A stretch of 25,726 bases of DNA from a virus: the IMG/VR virus record IMGVR_UViG_3300028025_001259, positions 1 through 25,726 of that record, one strand, 5' to 3'. The notes under the pieces were generated by a model. It searched no databases, was not told the origin of the DNA, and saw only the letters and a list, made by a program, of their open reading frames with translations. This document shows positions 15,579 through 24,564 of the stretch, one piece after another. The position numbers and the translations under genes are program-made. Each line of letters opens with the position of its first letter. Position 1 is the first letter of the stretch.

Positions 15579-16543
15579 TATACTCCAAATCCTAACGCTC
15601 TAGCAAGCCCTGTTGCTGCATCACGTGCATCTTCATTAGCCTGCTGTGTCAATTCATACTTTGGGTTCTTCTTGGCTTCAACCATAAGTTCATAGTATGA
15701 TGGTTGCTGACCCTTACCATCTGGTCCAGCACCACGAATGTACTTGAGAATAAGTGGGTCATCCATACGAATATCTTTTACATCCATATCCCAAGTCTTT
15801 GCTAACATCTTGATGATTGGTGAAGCAATGTCATAAGTTGTAAGGGTTGGGTCCTTATCAAATCTATCTGAAAATTGTGGATATTCTTTCTTTGCTTCGC
15901 GTTGAAGTTCTACTGTATAATCTTCAATAGTCTTCTTGCCCATAGCAATGTTTTTAGCCTCTAGTTGCGCTTCGGCTTCTGATACACCAAGCAACTGAAA
16001 CTTATCAAGGAGACCGCGCACTTTAGCAATAGCATCAAGAGATTTAGCACCGAGTGTAGCCTCATCTTTAAAGTTGATACGTGACCAAATAAAGTCTTTA
16101 GCAAACTCTGTAGGTTTAAAGAATGATGGAAACTCCTGACGAGCAGTTTCTTCCATAACTTGACGAGTTGCTTCTGGAGTTGCTCCAGGTACAATTTTTT
16201 GACTTGTACTTGTAACTACACGTTCAATTTGTTCATTCTGCTTTTTTTCAAACTCAGCCATAAACTTTGTAATATCATCTTTGGTAAACTTACCCATAAA
16301 GTCTGCTTCTCTAGCAGCAGTTTCCATTAAAGCCTTTGCTGTAGCATAGGTCAACTTAGTTACAGAAGATGTCGTATCTTTAGATGCTGTGGATGTTGGA
16401 CCATCAGCGCTACCAGCAAGATTAGCAAGGAAGGGGGCGATACTATTTAAGAGTGCTTCATTTTGAGCAGCCTGATTTGGATTATCTTTGGCTGCATTTT
16501 CTCTGGCTAAACGCGCTTTCTTTTGCGCTGCTGTCTCTGCCAT
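15578..16543 (-). CDS. Helical hypothetical virion protein
   Basis: This 321-residue protein begins MAETAAQKKARLARENAAKD and is mostly alpha-helical. It has a Ser/Thr-rich spacer at ~45-62 and conserved-looking segments such as VRGLLDKFQLLGVSEAEAQL and a tryptophan-containing segment (IIKMLAKTWDMDVKDIRMDD). There is no membrane segment and no catalytic motif. Its ATG follows the stop of the giant gene by one base and its stop overlaps the next start. Tight linkage to the 1667- and 458-residue genes suggests that the three form one functional set, perhaps an internal core or ejected complex. Confidence 0.45.
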   Translation of the reverse strand: MAETAAQKKARLARENAAKDNPNQAAQNEALLNSIAPFLANLAGSADGPTSTASKDTTSSVTKLTYATAKALMETAAREADFMGKFTKDDITKFMAEFEKKQNEQIERVVTSTSQKIVPGATPEATRQVMEETARQEFPSFFKPTEFAKDFIWSRINFKDEATLGAKSLDAIAKVRGLLDKFQLLGVSEAEAQLEAKNIAMGKKTIEDYTVELQREAKKEYPQFSDRFDKDPTLTTYDIASPIIKMLAKTWDMDVKDIRMDDPLILKYIRGAGPDGKGQQPSYYELMVEAKKNPKYELTQQANEDARDAATGLARALGFGV

Positions 16544-16544
16544 G

Positions 16545-19500
16545 TTAGTTAACCGCCTTCAATGTATCGTTGTCAAAGTAATTCTTGATGATATTCTTTA
16601 AATTAGGGTCCCATTGCTCAGAACTAGAAGCCACCCATTCGTTGTAACCTTCTCTAATTACAGACTTGCGTGGGTCATAATCAGGTAGTGATTGATAGAA
16701 TGTAGTAAAGACATTACGAGCCTTTACGAACAATGCTGCATCAGACCAGAACTGTGTGTTTTTATTTGCATTCATAAATTTCTTATCACCAGTAATGGTC
16801 TCAAGAGCACGTGCATACTTATATGATGTATCTCCGCTTGCGGACATCTGGAACTCGTCATACCATTCTTGACTTTGCGCTTTGAATGTTGTAAGAGCAA
16901 GACCATCTAGAACCGCTTTAAGTTCTGGATGAGCACGTAGTGTTCTACCATCTGTAATCTTAGCCTCTAACGCATCGCGCACTAAAGTGTATTGCTGCCA
17001 AGTACGGTTCTTGATGCGCTCTGCTTCTGCTTCTTGTGGTGTAAGTTTCAAGTCGTTAATACGCTTGCTTGTTCCAGGAAGTTTCAAGTCAGGACTAGAA
17101 AGAATGTTTAGGATATTAGTTGACTGTTCCGATGGGTCACGGCTAAGGTCAGCAGTAAGAAGACTGACAATGCTAATGTTACCAGGTTCAATTGCTGCTA
17201 GTTTGCCAACTAGTTCATCGTTATCATCAAATACTCGCTTGTAACCTTCATAGGTTGCAGGTATATTAATGTTACGGCTACTGCCAGTTGCAGAAACTCG
17301 GTCAACCATAAACTTAGTGCCAAGTGTAGAAATCATTTCATCACCAGCAGCATCACGTGCTGCCTGTGTGGATAGACCTTGCTTGTTGTACTTTTCGACC
17401 AACTTCCAATAAAGGTTAGTTGTCAATCGCATTGGGTTGGTTTCTACCTTGTAGGGCACACCAGCAAGTGAGATAAATCCAGAAAGGAACTTATTAGTCC
17501 AAAGAGTTTTTGTTTCTCTTTCAATCTGTGCATCAGTTGGGAATGTGTCTTCTACTCCCATTTCAACTAACATCTTGTGATAGTTATATACTGAACGCCA
17601 AGAGGCAAGATAGTCTGCCTTACCCTGGTTTCCAGTTGCTGCATTGTACAATGCGTTAGCGTATGGAGGAGTAAATGCTCTAGTCAAAGATGTTGGTGCT
17701 CCGTAAGGAAACACAGTATCAAACGAGAATACGCCAGTACTATCCATGATAGACCTAATGTCATCTTCTGTTCCAGGGAACTTCTTCATGATTTTACCAA
17801 CAGATAGTGCTGATATAAATGCTGGAGATGGCTGGTTAAGTAAGAATCCAATAGACCTAGAATTGAGCGCTAGACCCTCGTCCATGTAACCAAGTCCCAT
17901 TTCATTGCTTCCAGGAACAATTAAGTGTGTAATAGCATTGATGTCTTCAGTAGGATTACCATTTTCATCTACGCCAAATGTCTGGAATGCTCGCCCGTAG
18001 TTATAGGCAAAACCCAATGAACGTGCAGGGTTCTTAACGGCAAGGCGACCATAGCGATAGAATGCGTTAACTGTTGCAGTTGGAAAGGCAACTACTGCGC
18101 GTGCGTTGTGAAGCAAGCGATTCTGACGACGTACTGTATATACAGTTTTTTCTAGTTCTTGAATTGCTTCGCGACCAGAGGATTGACGCAAAGCATTCCA
18201 ACGAGCAGGTGTCATTTCAACACCTTGCTTGATTAGATAATCAGCCTTGCGTGCCATAGCATCTAGCGCTACGTTATCAAAGAATGCATTACGAATAGGG
18301 TTTTCGGCGCTTGCCATTTTGCGGAAGATTGCAGCGGCTGCATTGTTAACAACATTACTTACAGCAGCATACTTTCCTGTTGACATTGCGCCATCAGAAA
18401 CTCCATATGCAAAGTTAGTTGGGGTAATATCGTAAAGTTCATCTACATAAGGCGCTAACCAACCAGTTAATTCCTGTGCGGTTACTTCACGCTGTAGAAT
18501 TGCAGCACGCGCTTCCATTGATGGGAATGTACGATTAATAAGGGCTACTTTATCTGCAAGATACCCAGGAACCTGCTTAGGTTCATAAATATCAAAGTGC
18601 TCAAGATAACGTATTCCTGATTCGCTCTTAGCCCAAGTCATTAGTTCATCCATAGACTTATTTGCTAGAATTAAGTCCATAAGTGGGTCTTGACGTACGA
18701 TACGGTTAGCAACGTGTTCCAGTTCACCAAAGTATAGTGGGTCAGATACCTTTACGGCGCTTGTTGGAACCTTGCGAGAGATAATACCCTGACGTGTTCC
18801 AACTGACAACTCACCAAGAAAGTTAAGGTCTGATGTGCGAGCGTTACTTATTTCTGCACGCATCGCTGCGCTAAAGTTATTCTGTCCAGTAACGAATGAA
18901 TCGATACTTACAAGTTCTCCATTGACCATACGCATTTGGCTATCTGCAGCATAGTAACGCTTCTTGAATGCAGCATTCTTGCCCCAGACATCAGCCTGTT
19001 GCTTTAGCGCTGGCTTAAGTTCATCAAGAATATTATCAATAGTCTTATAGGCAGCCTCTAGGGCAGCATCTGCTTTCTTGATAACATCCTTATTGGTAGC
19101 CATATTTTCAATAACTAACTTATAGTTATTAATTGCTTCATCTACCTGGTCAAGTTCTGCTTTTTTTGCTGCTGATGAAGGACGTGACTTAAGGAATCCT
19201 ATGCGACGTTCAAGTGTTGTAAGGCTTGGGATTGCTTCTTTAGCGCCAAATGGAACCATAGCAGAACGCAAATCTAGTTCAATTTCATCAAGTAAACGTC
19301 CTGCTGCTTCTAATTCTTTTACTGCTGCAGGAGTTGCGACACTCTTTACTGTTGGAGATAAGTTATCACGAAGTAATCCTTCTACTTCTACTTGCAGTTG
19401 GTCCTTGATAGCAGATGCTTTTTCGTATGCAGACTGCTTATCTGCTACAGCATTGTTGGCTGCTTTCCATTCACTACGATTAAGATTTTTGCTTATGCCG

Positions 19501-21548
19501 TACCGTACAATATTTCTAGAGTTCTTTAATGCTCGAACTGTCATTCCTGTTACATCTTTGTAGATAAATTCCATTCCCTGTGCAATAGTTGCACTGACAA
19601 TTGGCTCCGCAATAGACTGCTTAATGATGTACATGGGACGTACAAGTACATCAAATGTCCATACGCGGTTCAAATCGCGGAATACTGCTGCGGCTAAGTC
19701 TTTGCTTTCTAATGCAACATTCTTTGCCTTGCTTGGTTCAAAAGCCTTTAGCATTTGATTCTCGATAGAATCCCAAGGTGTAAAGCGATAAGATTCCTCT
19801 AGTTGGCGAATTGTCTGTGCGCTAGTTTCAATGCGACGACCATCGTGACCAATTGCAAAGCCAGTAGCCTTGAGTGAGTCAATTCCTCGATTTACGTTAC
19901 CTCTAAAATTACGAATGTGTGAAACAATCTCTGGTTCACTATAGATGCCAACCTTATAGGCTAACATTCTGCCAATTGCTTCATCAATCTTATCTAGTGC
20001 TTCAATTTCATTCTTACCAATTGAACCCATGTACTGTTCTTCAAAGTCGCGACGCACATCCGCTACTTTTCTAAATACGTTTGGAGCAACTTCAATCTTT
20101 GCATTGCCATCATTGAATAATTTAAGGTTATTTAAGAATGAATTAAGTTCGATGCGACCATCAAGTGGGCGTACACCAGAGAATGTTACAAAGCCCAATG
20201 GCTTATATTCTGACTGACGAGCGGTCATCTTAACAAGAGTAGTGGCTATGCCACCAATTCTTTGACCAAGTTTAACTTCCAAGAAGTCTCCAACTTGTTC
20301 AAACTCACGGAAACGTGCAGAACCTTTAAGGTCGCGTACTAATGCCTGTCCCTTTATATATGCATTAATTCCAACAGTAGGTTCTAACGGCATAAATGCT
20401 CTACCACCTACAAGTGGACTATAATTATCATCAAAGAATGCTTCACGAATCTTTACAAACTGTGGATTCTTTTCGATTGCTGCATCGTATGCCGCCTTCA
20501 AACGTGGGATTGCTGCACCCTCTGGGATATAGACTTGACCAGTTTGAATAAATTTATTCTGTAATTGTGCTGCAGTATCTGCTAAATCAAACAATTCGTC
20601 TGGTGCTGTGAGTGCAAGACGCTCCATTGCTGCAATATTACCTTTATCTGCAAGAATAAGGTCTTTTACCGCATTTGGTGTAGATGCATCACGAACAAGA
20701 TTAATAAGACGACCATTAGTGCTATACTTGCCAACAATGTCAGAAATTACACCGTAATCTTTAGATTCGGATAAAATATTCATGTGTGTGCCAGAAACTG
20801 TTTGAGTTCCTTGCTTACCACCGCTGGTTGCAAAAGCAATACCAGTATCCATGTCTGCTGCTAGGTCATCTACGGTTTTATTGGCAGTATAAAGTCCAGC
20901 CTTTGCTCCGCCAGATTTGGCTGCAATTCCAGCAACCTTTGCGACAGCACCAAGAGCGGCATTACCAACAAAAAAGTCGCCGATACCAGTAAACCATCTA
21001 CCCACAGCATTATCTACGTAATTCTTTTCAATGCTCTTGTCGTTCCATAAGTCAACATCATCAATATCAATTCCGCCACTTTCCAGAACCATCGCTGAAA
21101 GCGACTTTACTCCTGGAATTAAATCAGACTTAGTAAGAGCCTGCATTGTTGATACTTTGGCGCTACGATTGTAAGCAGCCTTAATATCATCAAACTGAAA
21201 ACCTTCTTCGTACTGACCTTTTTTGTAAAGTGGTGAAGTAGAATCTGAAAGCAATGCAGCAGTTGACAAAGGACGGAAGACATAAGGTGATAAAACTTTA
21301 GTATTAAGTGCTACTGCTCCACGAAGAAGCAAGTCACCTGTTCCAGCAGCAGCCTTCTTGGCAACGCCGAATCCTGGTACATTACTTAGTGTTTCATCTG
21401 TAGTCTTAAGAGCATCTTTTACTGTGTTATGAAGACTTTGTTCTCTTTGTAGTTCTTCTTCACTAAGAGTTTTACCTCCGCCAGTAAAGCGTTGTCCAAC
21501 TGCCTTAGCGGTTGACATGGCGCTGGTGAAATTATCCCATGCTCCCAT
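16545..21548 (-). CDS. Giant virion protein, probable internal/ejection protein
   Basis: This 1667-residue protein starts at ATG 21548 with AGGGGG upstream. The first ~110 residues are helical with hydrophobic patches. Residues ~183-212 (VGRWFTGIGDFFVGNAALGA onward) are hydrophobic and could insert into a membrane. A charged, coiled-coil-like stretch runs from ~700 to 850. A region around 1150-1300 contains NAFYRYGRLAVKNPARS and YGAPTSLTRAFTPPYANALY, vaguely like segments of large polyvalent phage proteins. The C-terminal quarter is helical and charged. No catalytic motif is obvious. Its size and lack of long hydrophobic tape-measure helices suggest a protein carried inside the capsid and ejected with DNA. 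A minor capsid role is the main alternative. Confidence 0.5.
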   Translation of the reverse strand: MGAWDNFTSAMSTAKAVGQRFTGGGKTLSEEELQREQSLHNTVKDALKTTDETLSNVPGFGVAKKAAAGTGDLLLRGAVALNTKVLSPYVFRPLSTAALLSDSTSPLYKKGQYEEGFQFDDIKAAYNRSAKVSTMQALTKSDLIPGVKSLSAMVLESGGIDIDDVDLWNDKSIEKNYVDNAVGRWFTGIGDFFVGNAALGAVAKVAGIAAKSGGAKAGLYTANKTVDDLAADMDTGIAFATSGGKQGTQTVSGTHMNILSESKDYGVISDIVGKYSTNGRLINLVRDASTPNAVKDLILADKGNIAAMERLALTAPDELFDLADTAAQLQNKFIQTGQVYIPEGAAIPRLKAAYDAAIEKNPQFVKIREAFFDDNYSPLVGGRAFMPLEPTVGINAYIKGQALVRDLKGSARFREFEQVGDFLEVKLGQRIGGIATTLVKMTARQSEYKPLGFVTFSGVRPLDGRIELNSFLNNLKLFNDGNAKIEVAPNVFRKVADVRRDFEEQYMGSIGKNEIEALDKIDEAIGRMLAYKVGIYSEPEIVSHIRNFRGNVNRGIDSLKATGFAIGHDGRRIETSAQTIRQLEESYRFTPWDSIENQMLKAFEPSKAKNVALESKDLAAAVFRDLNRVWTFDVLVRPMYIIKQSIAEPIVSATIAQGMEFIYKDVTGMTVRALKNSRNIVRYGISKNLNRSEWKAANNAVADKQSAYEKASAIKDQLQVEVEGLLRDNLSPTVKSVATPAAVKELEAAGRLLDEIELDLRSAMVPFGAKEAIPSLTTLERRIGFLKSRPSSAAKKAELDQVDEAINNYKLVIENMATNKDVIKKADAALEAAYKTIDNILDELKPALKQQADVWGKNAAFKKRYYAADSQMRMVNGELVSIDSFVTGQNNFSAAMRAEISNARTSDLNFLGELSVGTRQGIISRKVPTSAVKVSDPLYFGELEHVANRIVRQDPLMDLILANKSMDELMTWAKSESGIRYLEHFDIYEPKQVPGYLADKVALINRTFPSMEARAAILQREVTAQELTGWLAPYVDELYDITPTNFAYGVSDGAMSTGKYAAVSNVVNNAAAAIFRKMASAENPIRNAFFDNVALDAMARKADYLIKQGVEMTPARWNALRQSSGREAIQELEKTVYTVRRQNRLLHNARAVVAFPTATVNAFYRYGRLAVKNPARSLGFAYNYGRAFQTFGVDENGNPTEDINAITHLIVPGSNEMGLGYMDEGLALNSRSIGFLLNQPSPAFISALSVGKIMKKFPGTEDDIRSIMDSTGVFSFDTVFPYGAPTSLTRAFTPPYANALYNAATGNQGKADYLASWRSVYNYHKMLVEMGVEDTFPTDAQIERETKTLWTNKFLSGFISLAGVPYKVETNPMRLTTNLYWKLVEKYNKQGLSTQAARDAAGDEMISTLGTKFMVDRVSATGSSRNINIPATYEGYKRVFDDNDELVGKLAAIEPGNISIVSLLTADLSRDPSEQSTNILNILSSPDLKLPGTSKRINDLKLTPQEAEAERIKNRTWQQYTLVRDALEAKITDGRTLRAHPELKAVLDGLALTTFKAQSQEWYDEFQMSASGDTSYKYARALETITGDKKFMNANKNTQFWSDAALFVKARNVFTTFYQSLPDYDPRKSVIREGYNEWVASSSEQWDPNLKNIIKNYFDNDTLKAVN

Positions 21549-21550
21549 GA

Positions 21551-21763
21551 TTACCCCCTAAAGTTTTTAATGTAATTTTTTTCAGTTCCACCTTTGACAT
21601 CTTCATTGGTAATAGCCAAGATGAACGAATCACGTTCTTCTGGAGATTTCCAAGACATCATTGCCAGTTCCATTGCAATTGCTGCGTTCTGATAGCCAAG
21701 TGAATTGGCAAACTTATCAATATTATCAAATAGGCTTCCTGGAAGCCATGCTGGATTATTCAT
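21551..21763 (-). CDS. Small hypothetical protein (70 aa)
   Basis: The product begins MNNPAWLPGSLFDNIDKFAN and ends EKNYIKNFRG. It looks globular and helical, with no membrane segment or motif. Its ATG overlaps the previous stop (TAATG), and only two bases separate its stop from the giant gene. It is probably co-translated with both neighbours and may be an assembly partner. I do not recognise a family. Confidence 0.5.
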   Translation of the reverse strand: MNNPAWLPGSLFDNIDKFANSLGYQNAAIAMELAMMSWKSPEERDSFILAITNEDVKGGTEKNYIKNFRG

Positions 21764-22212
21764 TATTGACTCATTAAGTAATTAACAAAACGTTTGAATG
21801 AATCAGGAGCATCTTTGTAACTAGCAGCCTGTACCAAATCAGGAAGGTACTGTGCAATAATTGCTCTATTTTCATCTGGACGTGTGTTAGAAGATATATT
21901 TTTAGGTAGCGCATCGGAACCAACACCAGGACCAAAGTCGCTACCCGCTGTAATTGGTTCCATTGGATTCTCGGTTGGGTCCATCAATGTACGAAGTTGA
22001 GCCATTGGAGAACCTTGAAATGATGAGGATGGTGCTACTGGAGCCTGAGACATTGTTGCACCTTGCTGTTGTTCCATAAGTGCTTTACCTTCTCCGTATT
22101 TACCGCCTGAGATGTAACGATTAGGCTGCCCATCCTTAGAACCAGCGCCACCAGTTGCAGACACACCTGTGTTATTCTGCGGTGCAGTTGGTCTATATCC
22201 GCCTTGTACCAT
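21763..22212 (-). CDS. Gly/Pro/Gln-rich hypothetical protein (149 aa)
   Basis: The first ~75 residues are low in order, rich in Gly, Gln, Pro and Ser (MVQGGYRPTAPQNNTGVSAT). The C-terminal ~40 residues form a likely helical domain (ENRAIIAQYLPDLVQAASYK). It starts at ATG 22212 with AGGAG six bases upstream, 8 bases after the peptidase stop. A flexible N-terminus beside a peptidase gene could mean a scaffold-like or processed protein, but this is only an inference. The family is not recognised. Confidence 0.5.
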   Translation of the reverse strand: MVQGGYRPTAPQNNTGVSATGGAGSKDGQPNRYISGGKYGEGKALMEQQQGATMSQAPVAPSSSFQGSPMAQLRTLMDPTENPMEPITAGSDFGPGVGSDALPKNISSNTRPDENRAIIAQYLPDLVQAASYKDAPDSFKRFVNYLMSQ

Positions 22213-22220
22213 TATATCTC

Positions 22221-22790
22221 CTACTTAGAATACTGAATTTTAGTTATGATAGGTTCTGCTGTGTAAATATCCCATTGCGCAGCAATGCTAATTGCTTTTC
22301 TTACTGCCTTCTCAACCGATTCTGGCTTTTCTAGTCTTTGAATACCCAGCGCTTCAAGCGCCCCAAGAGCGACATCTCCTCCAGAACCAGAGTAATAAAT
22401 CCCGCGAGTATCCCTATCCCAAGAGTAATCTTCAAAGACAGGATAGATGATGCCTTTAACTGAGATAAGAAACGATGAATCATGTCCTGCTGCGTCCCCA
22501 TCTTCTTTCATATCATATCCAGCATCTATAAATGCTTTACGCATTGCTGGAATAAAAGTCTGCGTTACCCATAAATCTAAATTAACACCTGCTGTTGGGC
22601 GAGGTGCTTTCCAACCAAATTGCATAATATTAGAGCCACGACCTGCACCCGAACCAGCAATTAAGATTCCGTTGTTTTCGACAATCTTGTGTGTCGCCAT
22701 ATTCATTGGACGACCACTCTCATCACTAGAACGTGAATCACATCCTAGTACCGACCAACCGTCACCTTGAATCGCTACTAGCGTTGTCAT
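22221..22790 (-). CDS. Proteasome-beta/HslV-like Ntn-hydrolase, possible capsid maturation protease
   Basis: This 189-residue protein (ATG 22790, AAGGG upstream) has the T1-peptidase layout. Thr2 follows the initiator Met (MTTLVAIQGDG) and would become the N-terminal nucleophile once Met is removed, as in HslV. Asp18 lies in GCDSRSS and Lys35 in THKIV, at or within one residue of the catalytic Asp17 and Lys33 when counted from the Thr. GILIAGSGAG, SGSGGDVALGALEAL (134-148) and the late IAAQWDIYT (169-177) match the conserved cores of proteasome beta and HslV. The length is close to HslV (~175). The gene lies directly after the portal, where phages usually encode the prohead protease. No HslU or other ATPase partner is visible, so a stand-alone role in head maturation is inferred. 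Confidence 0.85.
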   Translation of the reverse strand: MTTLVAIQGDGWSVLGCDSRSSDESGRPMNMATHKIVENNGILIAGSGAGRGSNIMQFGWKAPRPTAGVNLDLWVTQTFIPAMRKAFIDAGYDMKEDGDAAGHDSSFLISVKGIIYPVFEDYSWDRDTRGIYYSGSGGDVALGALEALGIQRLEKPESVEKAVRKAISIAAQWDIYTAEPIITKIQYSK

Positions 22791-22791
22791 A

Positions 22792-24557
22792 TTATCCCTT
22801 TGTTGTAACTCGTCCCGTTGCCTTGCCGCTACCACTTAAGGTAGATAAAATTGTCTGTAAATCTGGCGGTGGTGCTGATGGTGCTAATGCTTGCTGAGAG
22901 CCTCCTACTGGAGCGCCACCTGGAACAGGGGACGGCTGCTCGACAGGAGAACTTGGTACTCCAGCAGGAGGAACTGGTGCTGCAGGAGCGAAGATGTCGC
23001 CTACTGCGTCTTCGAGGGTAACACCCTTTTGACGCGATTTGATAACCGCAGCAATCTTAGAAATAATAGGAGATACATCTCCACCAGTAGCAGCCATCTG
23101 TGGAATAGACTGTGTAAGCGCACTAATAGAACTAAGCAAAGAAGCACGAAGTCCTTCGACTTCAATCTTCTCTAGTTCTTGCGTTACGTTAACTGTAAAT
23201 GGTAACTCGCGCATTGCCATGTCCTTAGAGATGAGTCCACCACTAAGTGCCTGTAGCATAAAAATAAGTCCTTGTGCAGGGTTAAGACCAGCAAGCATAC
23301 CATAACGAACGTCTGCAGAGTAGTCACCCTTAATGTCCTTAGCAGGCTTATACTCTACTTCGTATGGTGAACCTGAATCTACACCACGAATAGTCTTGGT
23401 TTCTGAAAAAATTCTTTCATCTACCTGGAAGCAAATCTGAATAACATCACGAAGTGCCGCTGCAAAAATTGCTTGCGCTGATTTAACTTGTGTGTCAAAG
23501 GCTCCCATAAGAGCCTGAACGCCTTGACCTGTAACAACAGATGCGTCAATATTTCCTGAACGACCTTCTGGATAACGAGTACCAGCACGAAGTTCTTGGT
23601 TAAGTAATTGTGATTCTGTAAATGCACCCTGTGGGATGGTTAGTTCAACACGTCGAACGCCCGCTGGGTTGGCGGTACGGATAACCGCGTCGCCACCCAA
23701 CTGGAGTTCTTGTACGTCATTTGGTAGCACGATTGGTGCTTGTACAGACTTCTCTGCTGCTTCCATAGCCAATAAGGCGAAACGGTTGCGAAGAAGTTGG
23801 ATTCCTAATACGTCGTCGAATTGTCCGCGCAGTTCGCCATCAATAGAAGGCTTACGTGCAACGACAACCATCATTTTCCCAAGCGGGTTTTTTGCTTGTG
23901 AAAGAACTAGATTTTCTTTTGCTGGTATATAAATAATAGACTGGTCTTTATCGTAATAACGAATAAGTTCTACCAAGACATCGAGGTTCTGCTTGTAGCC
24001 TTGACGACCAAGCAGTTGAACTTCGTACTCTGGGAACTGAGCGCAGACTTCACCTAGTGATAATGTGTACTTCTTAGCATATGCCACGCATCGCCCGTAG
24101 CGGTCGAATTCTGGGTAAGCCCCGATTGGATTTTCTACTCGGATTCTTGGCAACTTGCTTTCTTCATCCAGTTCAACAAGGAACGGAATGAAACCATATG
24201 TAATGTACCAGTCAGCGCCTGAATACATCTGTACTGCTAAGTCTGAATGCTGGAAGTAATTTGATGCAATGCGAGTACGCTTGTCAGCAAAGTTACGTGC
24301 GCGGTCATTAACAGAGTTGGCTGCTGAGCAGTTAATCGCTGGCAAAGGAGCCATGACCTCGGAGAGGTCGCGCGCAACCACATCAATAAAGTTGCTACTA
24401 CGTTGGCGCTTACGCCTTCTGGAAAAAAGTCAGGATATACTTCAGAAATCTTACCCTTACGTACAGCAAGGACATCCAGGTTGCGCCCGTCGCGCTCGCT
24501 GTGGCGCTTACGGAGAGATGATACTCTCTGTATTACGCCTTCCATTGATAATGCCAT
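22792..24557 (-). pseudogene. Portal protein gene, split by a one-base frameshift
   Basis: The reading frame from ATG 24557 (MALSMEGVIQRVSSLRKRHS) runs to VYPDFFPEGVSANVVA. It should then continue as NFIDVVARDLSEVMAPLPAI, but that part lies in the -1 frame. One extra A in GCAAC (near 24393) would restore one frame of about 588 residues. Read alone, the first frame goes astray and stops at 24237. The joined protein looks like an actinophage portal: FADKRTRIASNYFQHSDLAV, YSGADWYITYGFIPF and NPIGAYPEFDRYGRCVAYAK, with a Pro-rich C-terminus. The portal is the dodecameric ring for DNA entry and exit. It follows the terminase stop by 7 bases, with AGGA as binding site. A sequencing error is as likely as a real mutation. 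Confidence 0.8.
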
Positions 24558-24564
24558 TGTAGTC

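Noticed and set aside
22792-24381. Portal as a complete 529-residue gene starting at GTG 24381
   Set aside because: The residues before this GTG (NFIDV) read on naturally from the other frame, there is no ribosome binding site, and the N-terminal portal part is present upstream in the shifted frame.
24405-24440. Programmed -1 frameshift at the T6 run
   Set aside because: The heptamer does not fit a full slippery consensus at its first codon, and shifting there would give an Arg/Ser-rich stretch in place of a sensible portal sequence.
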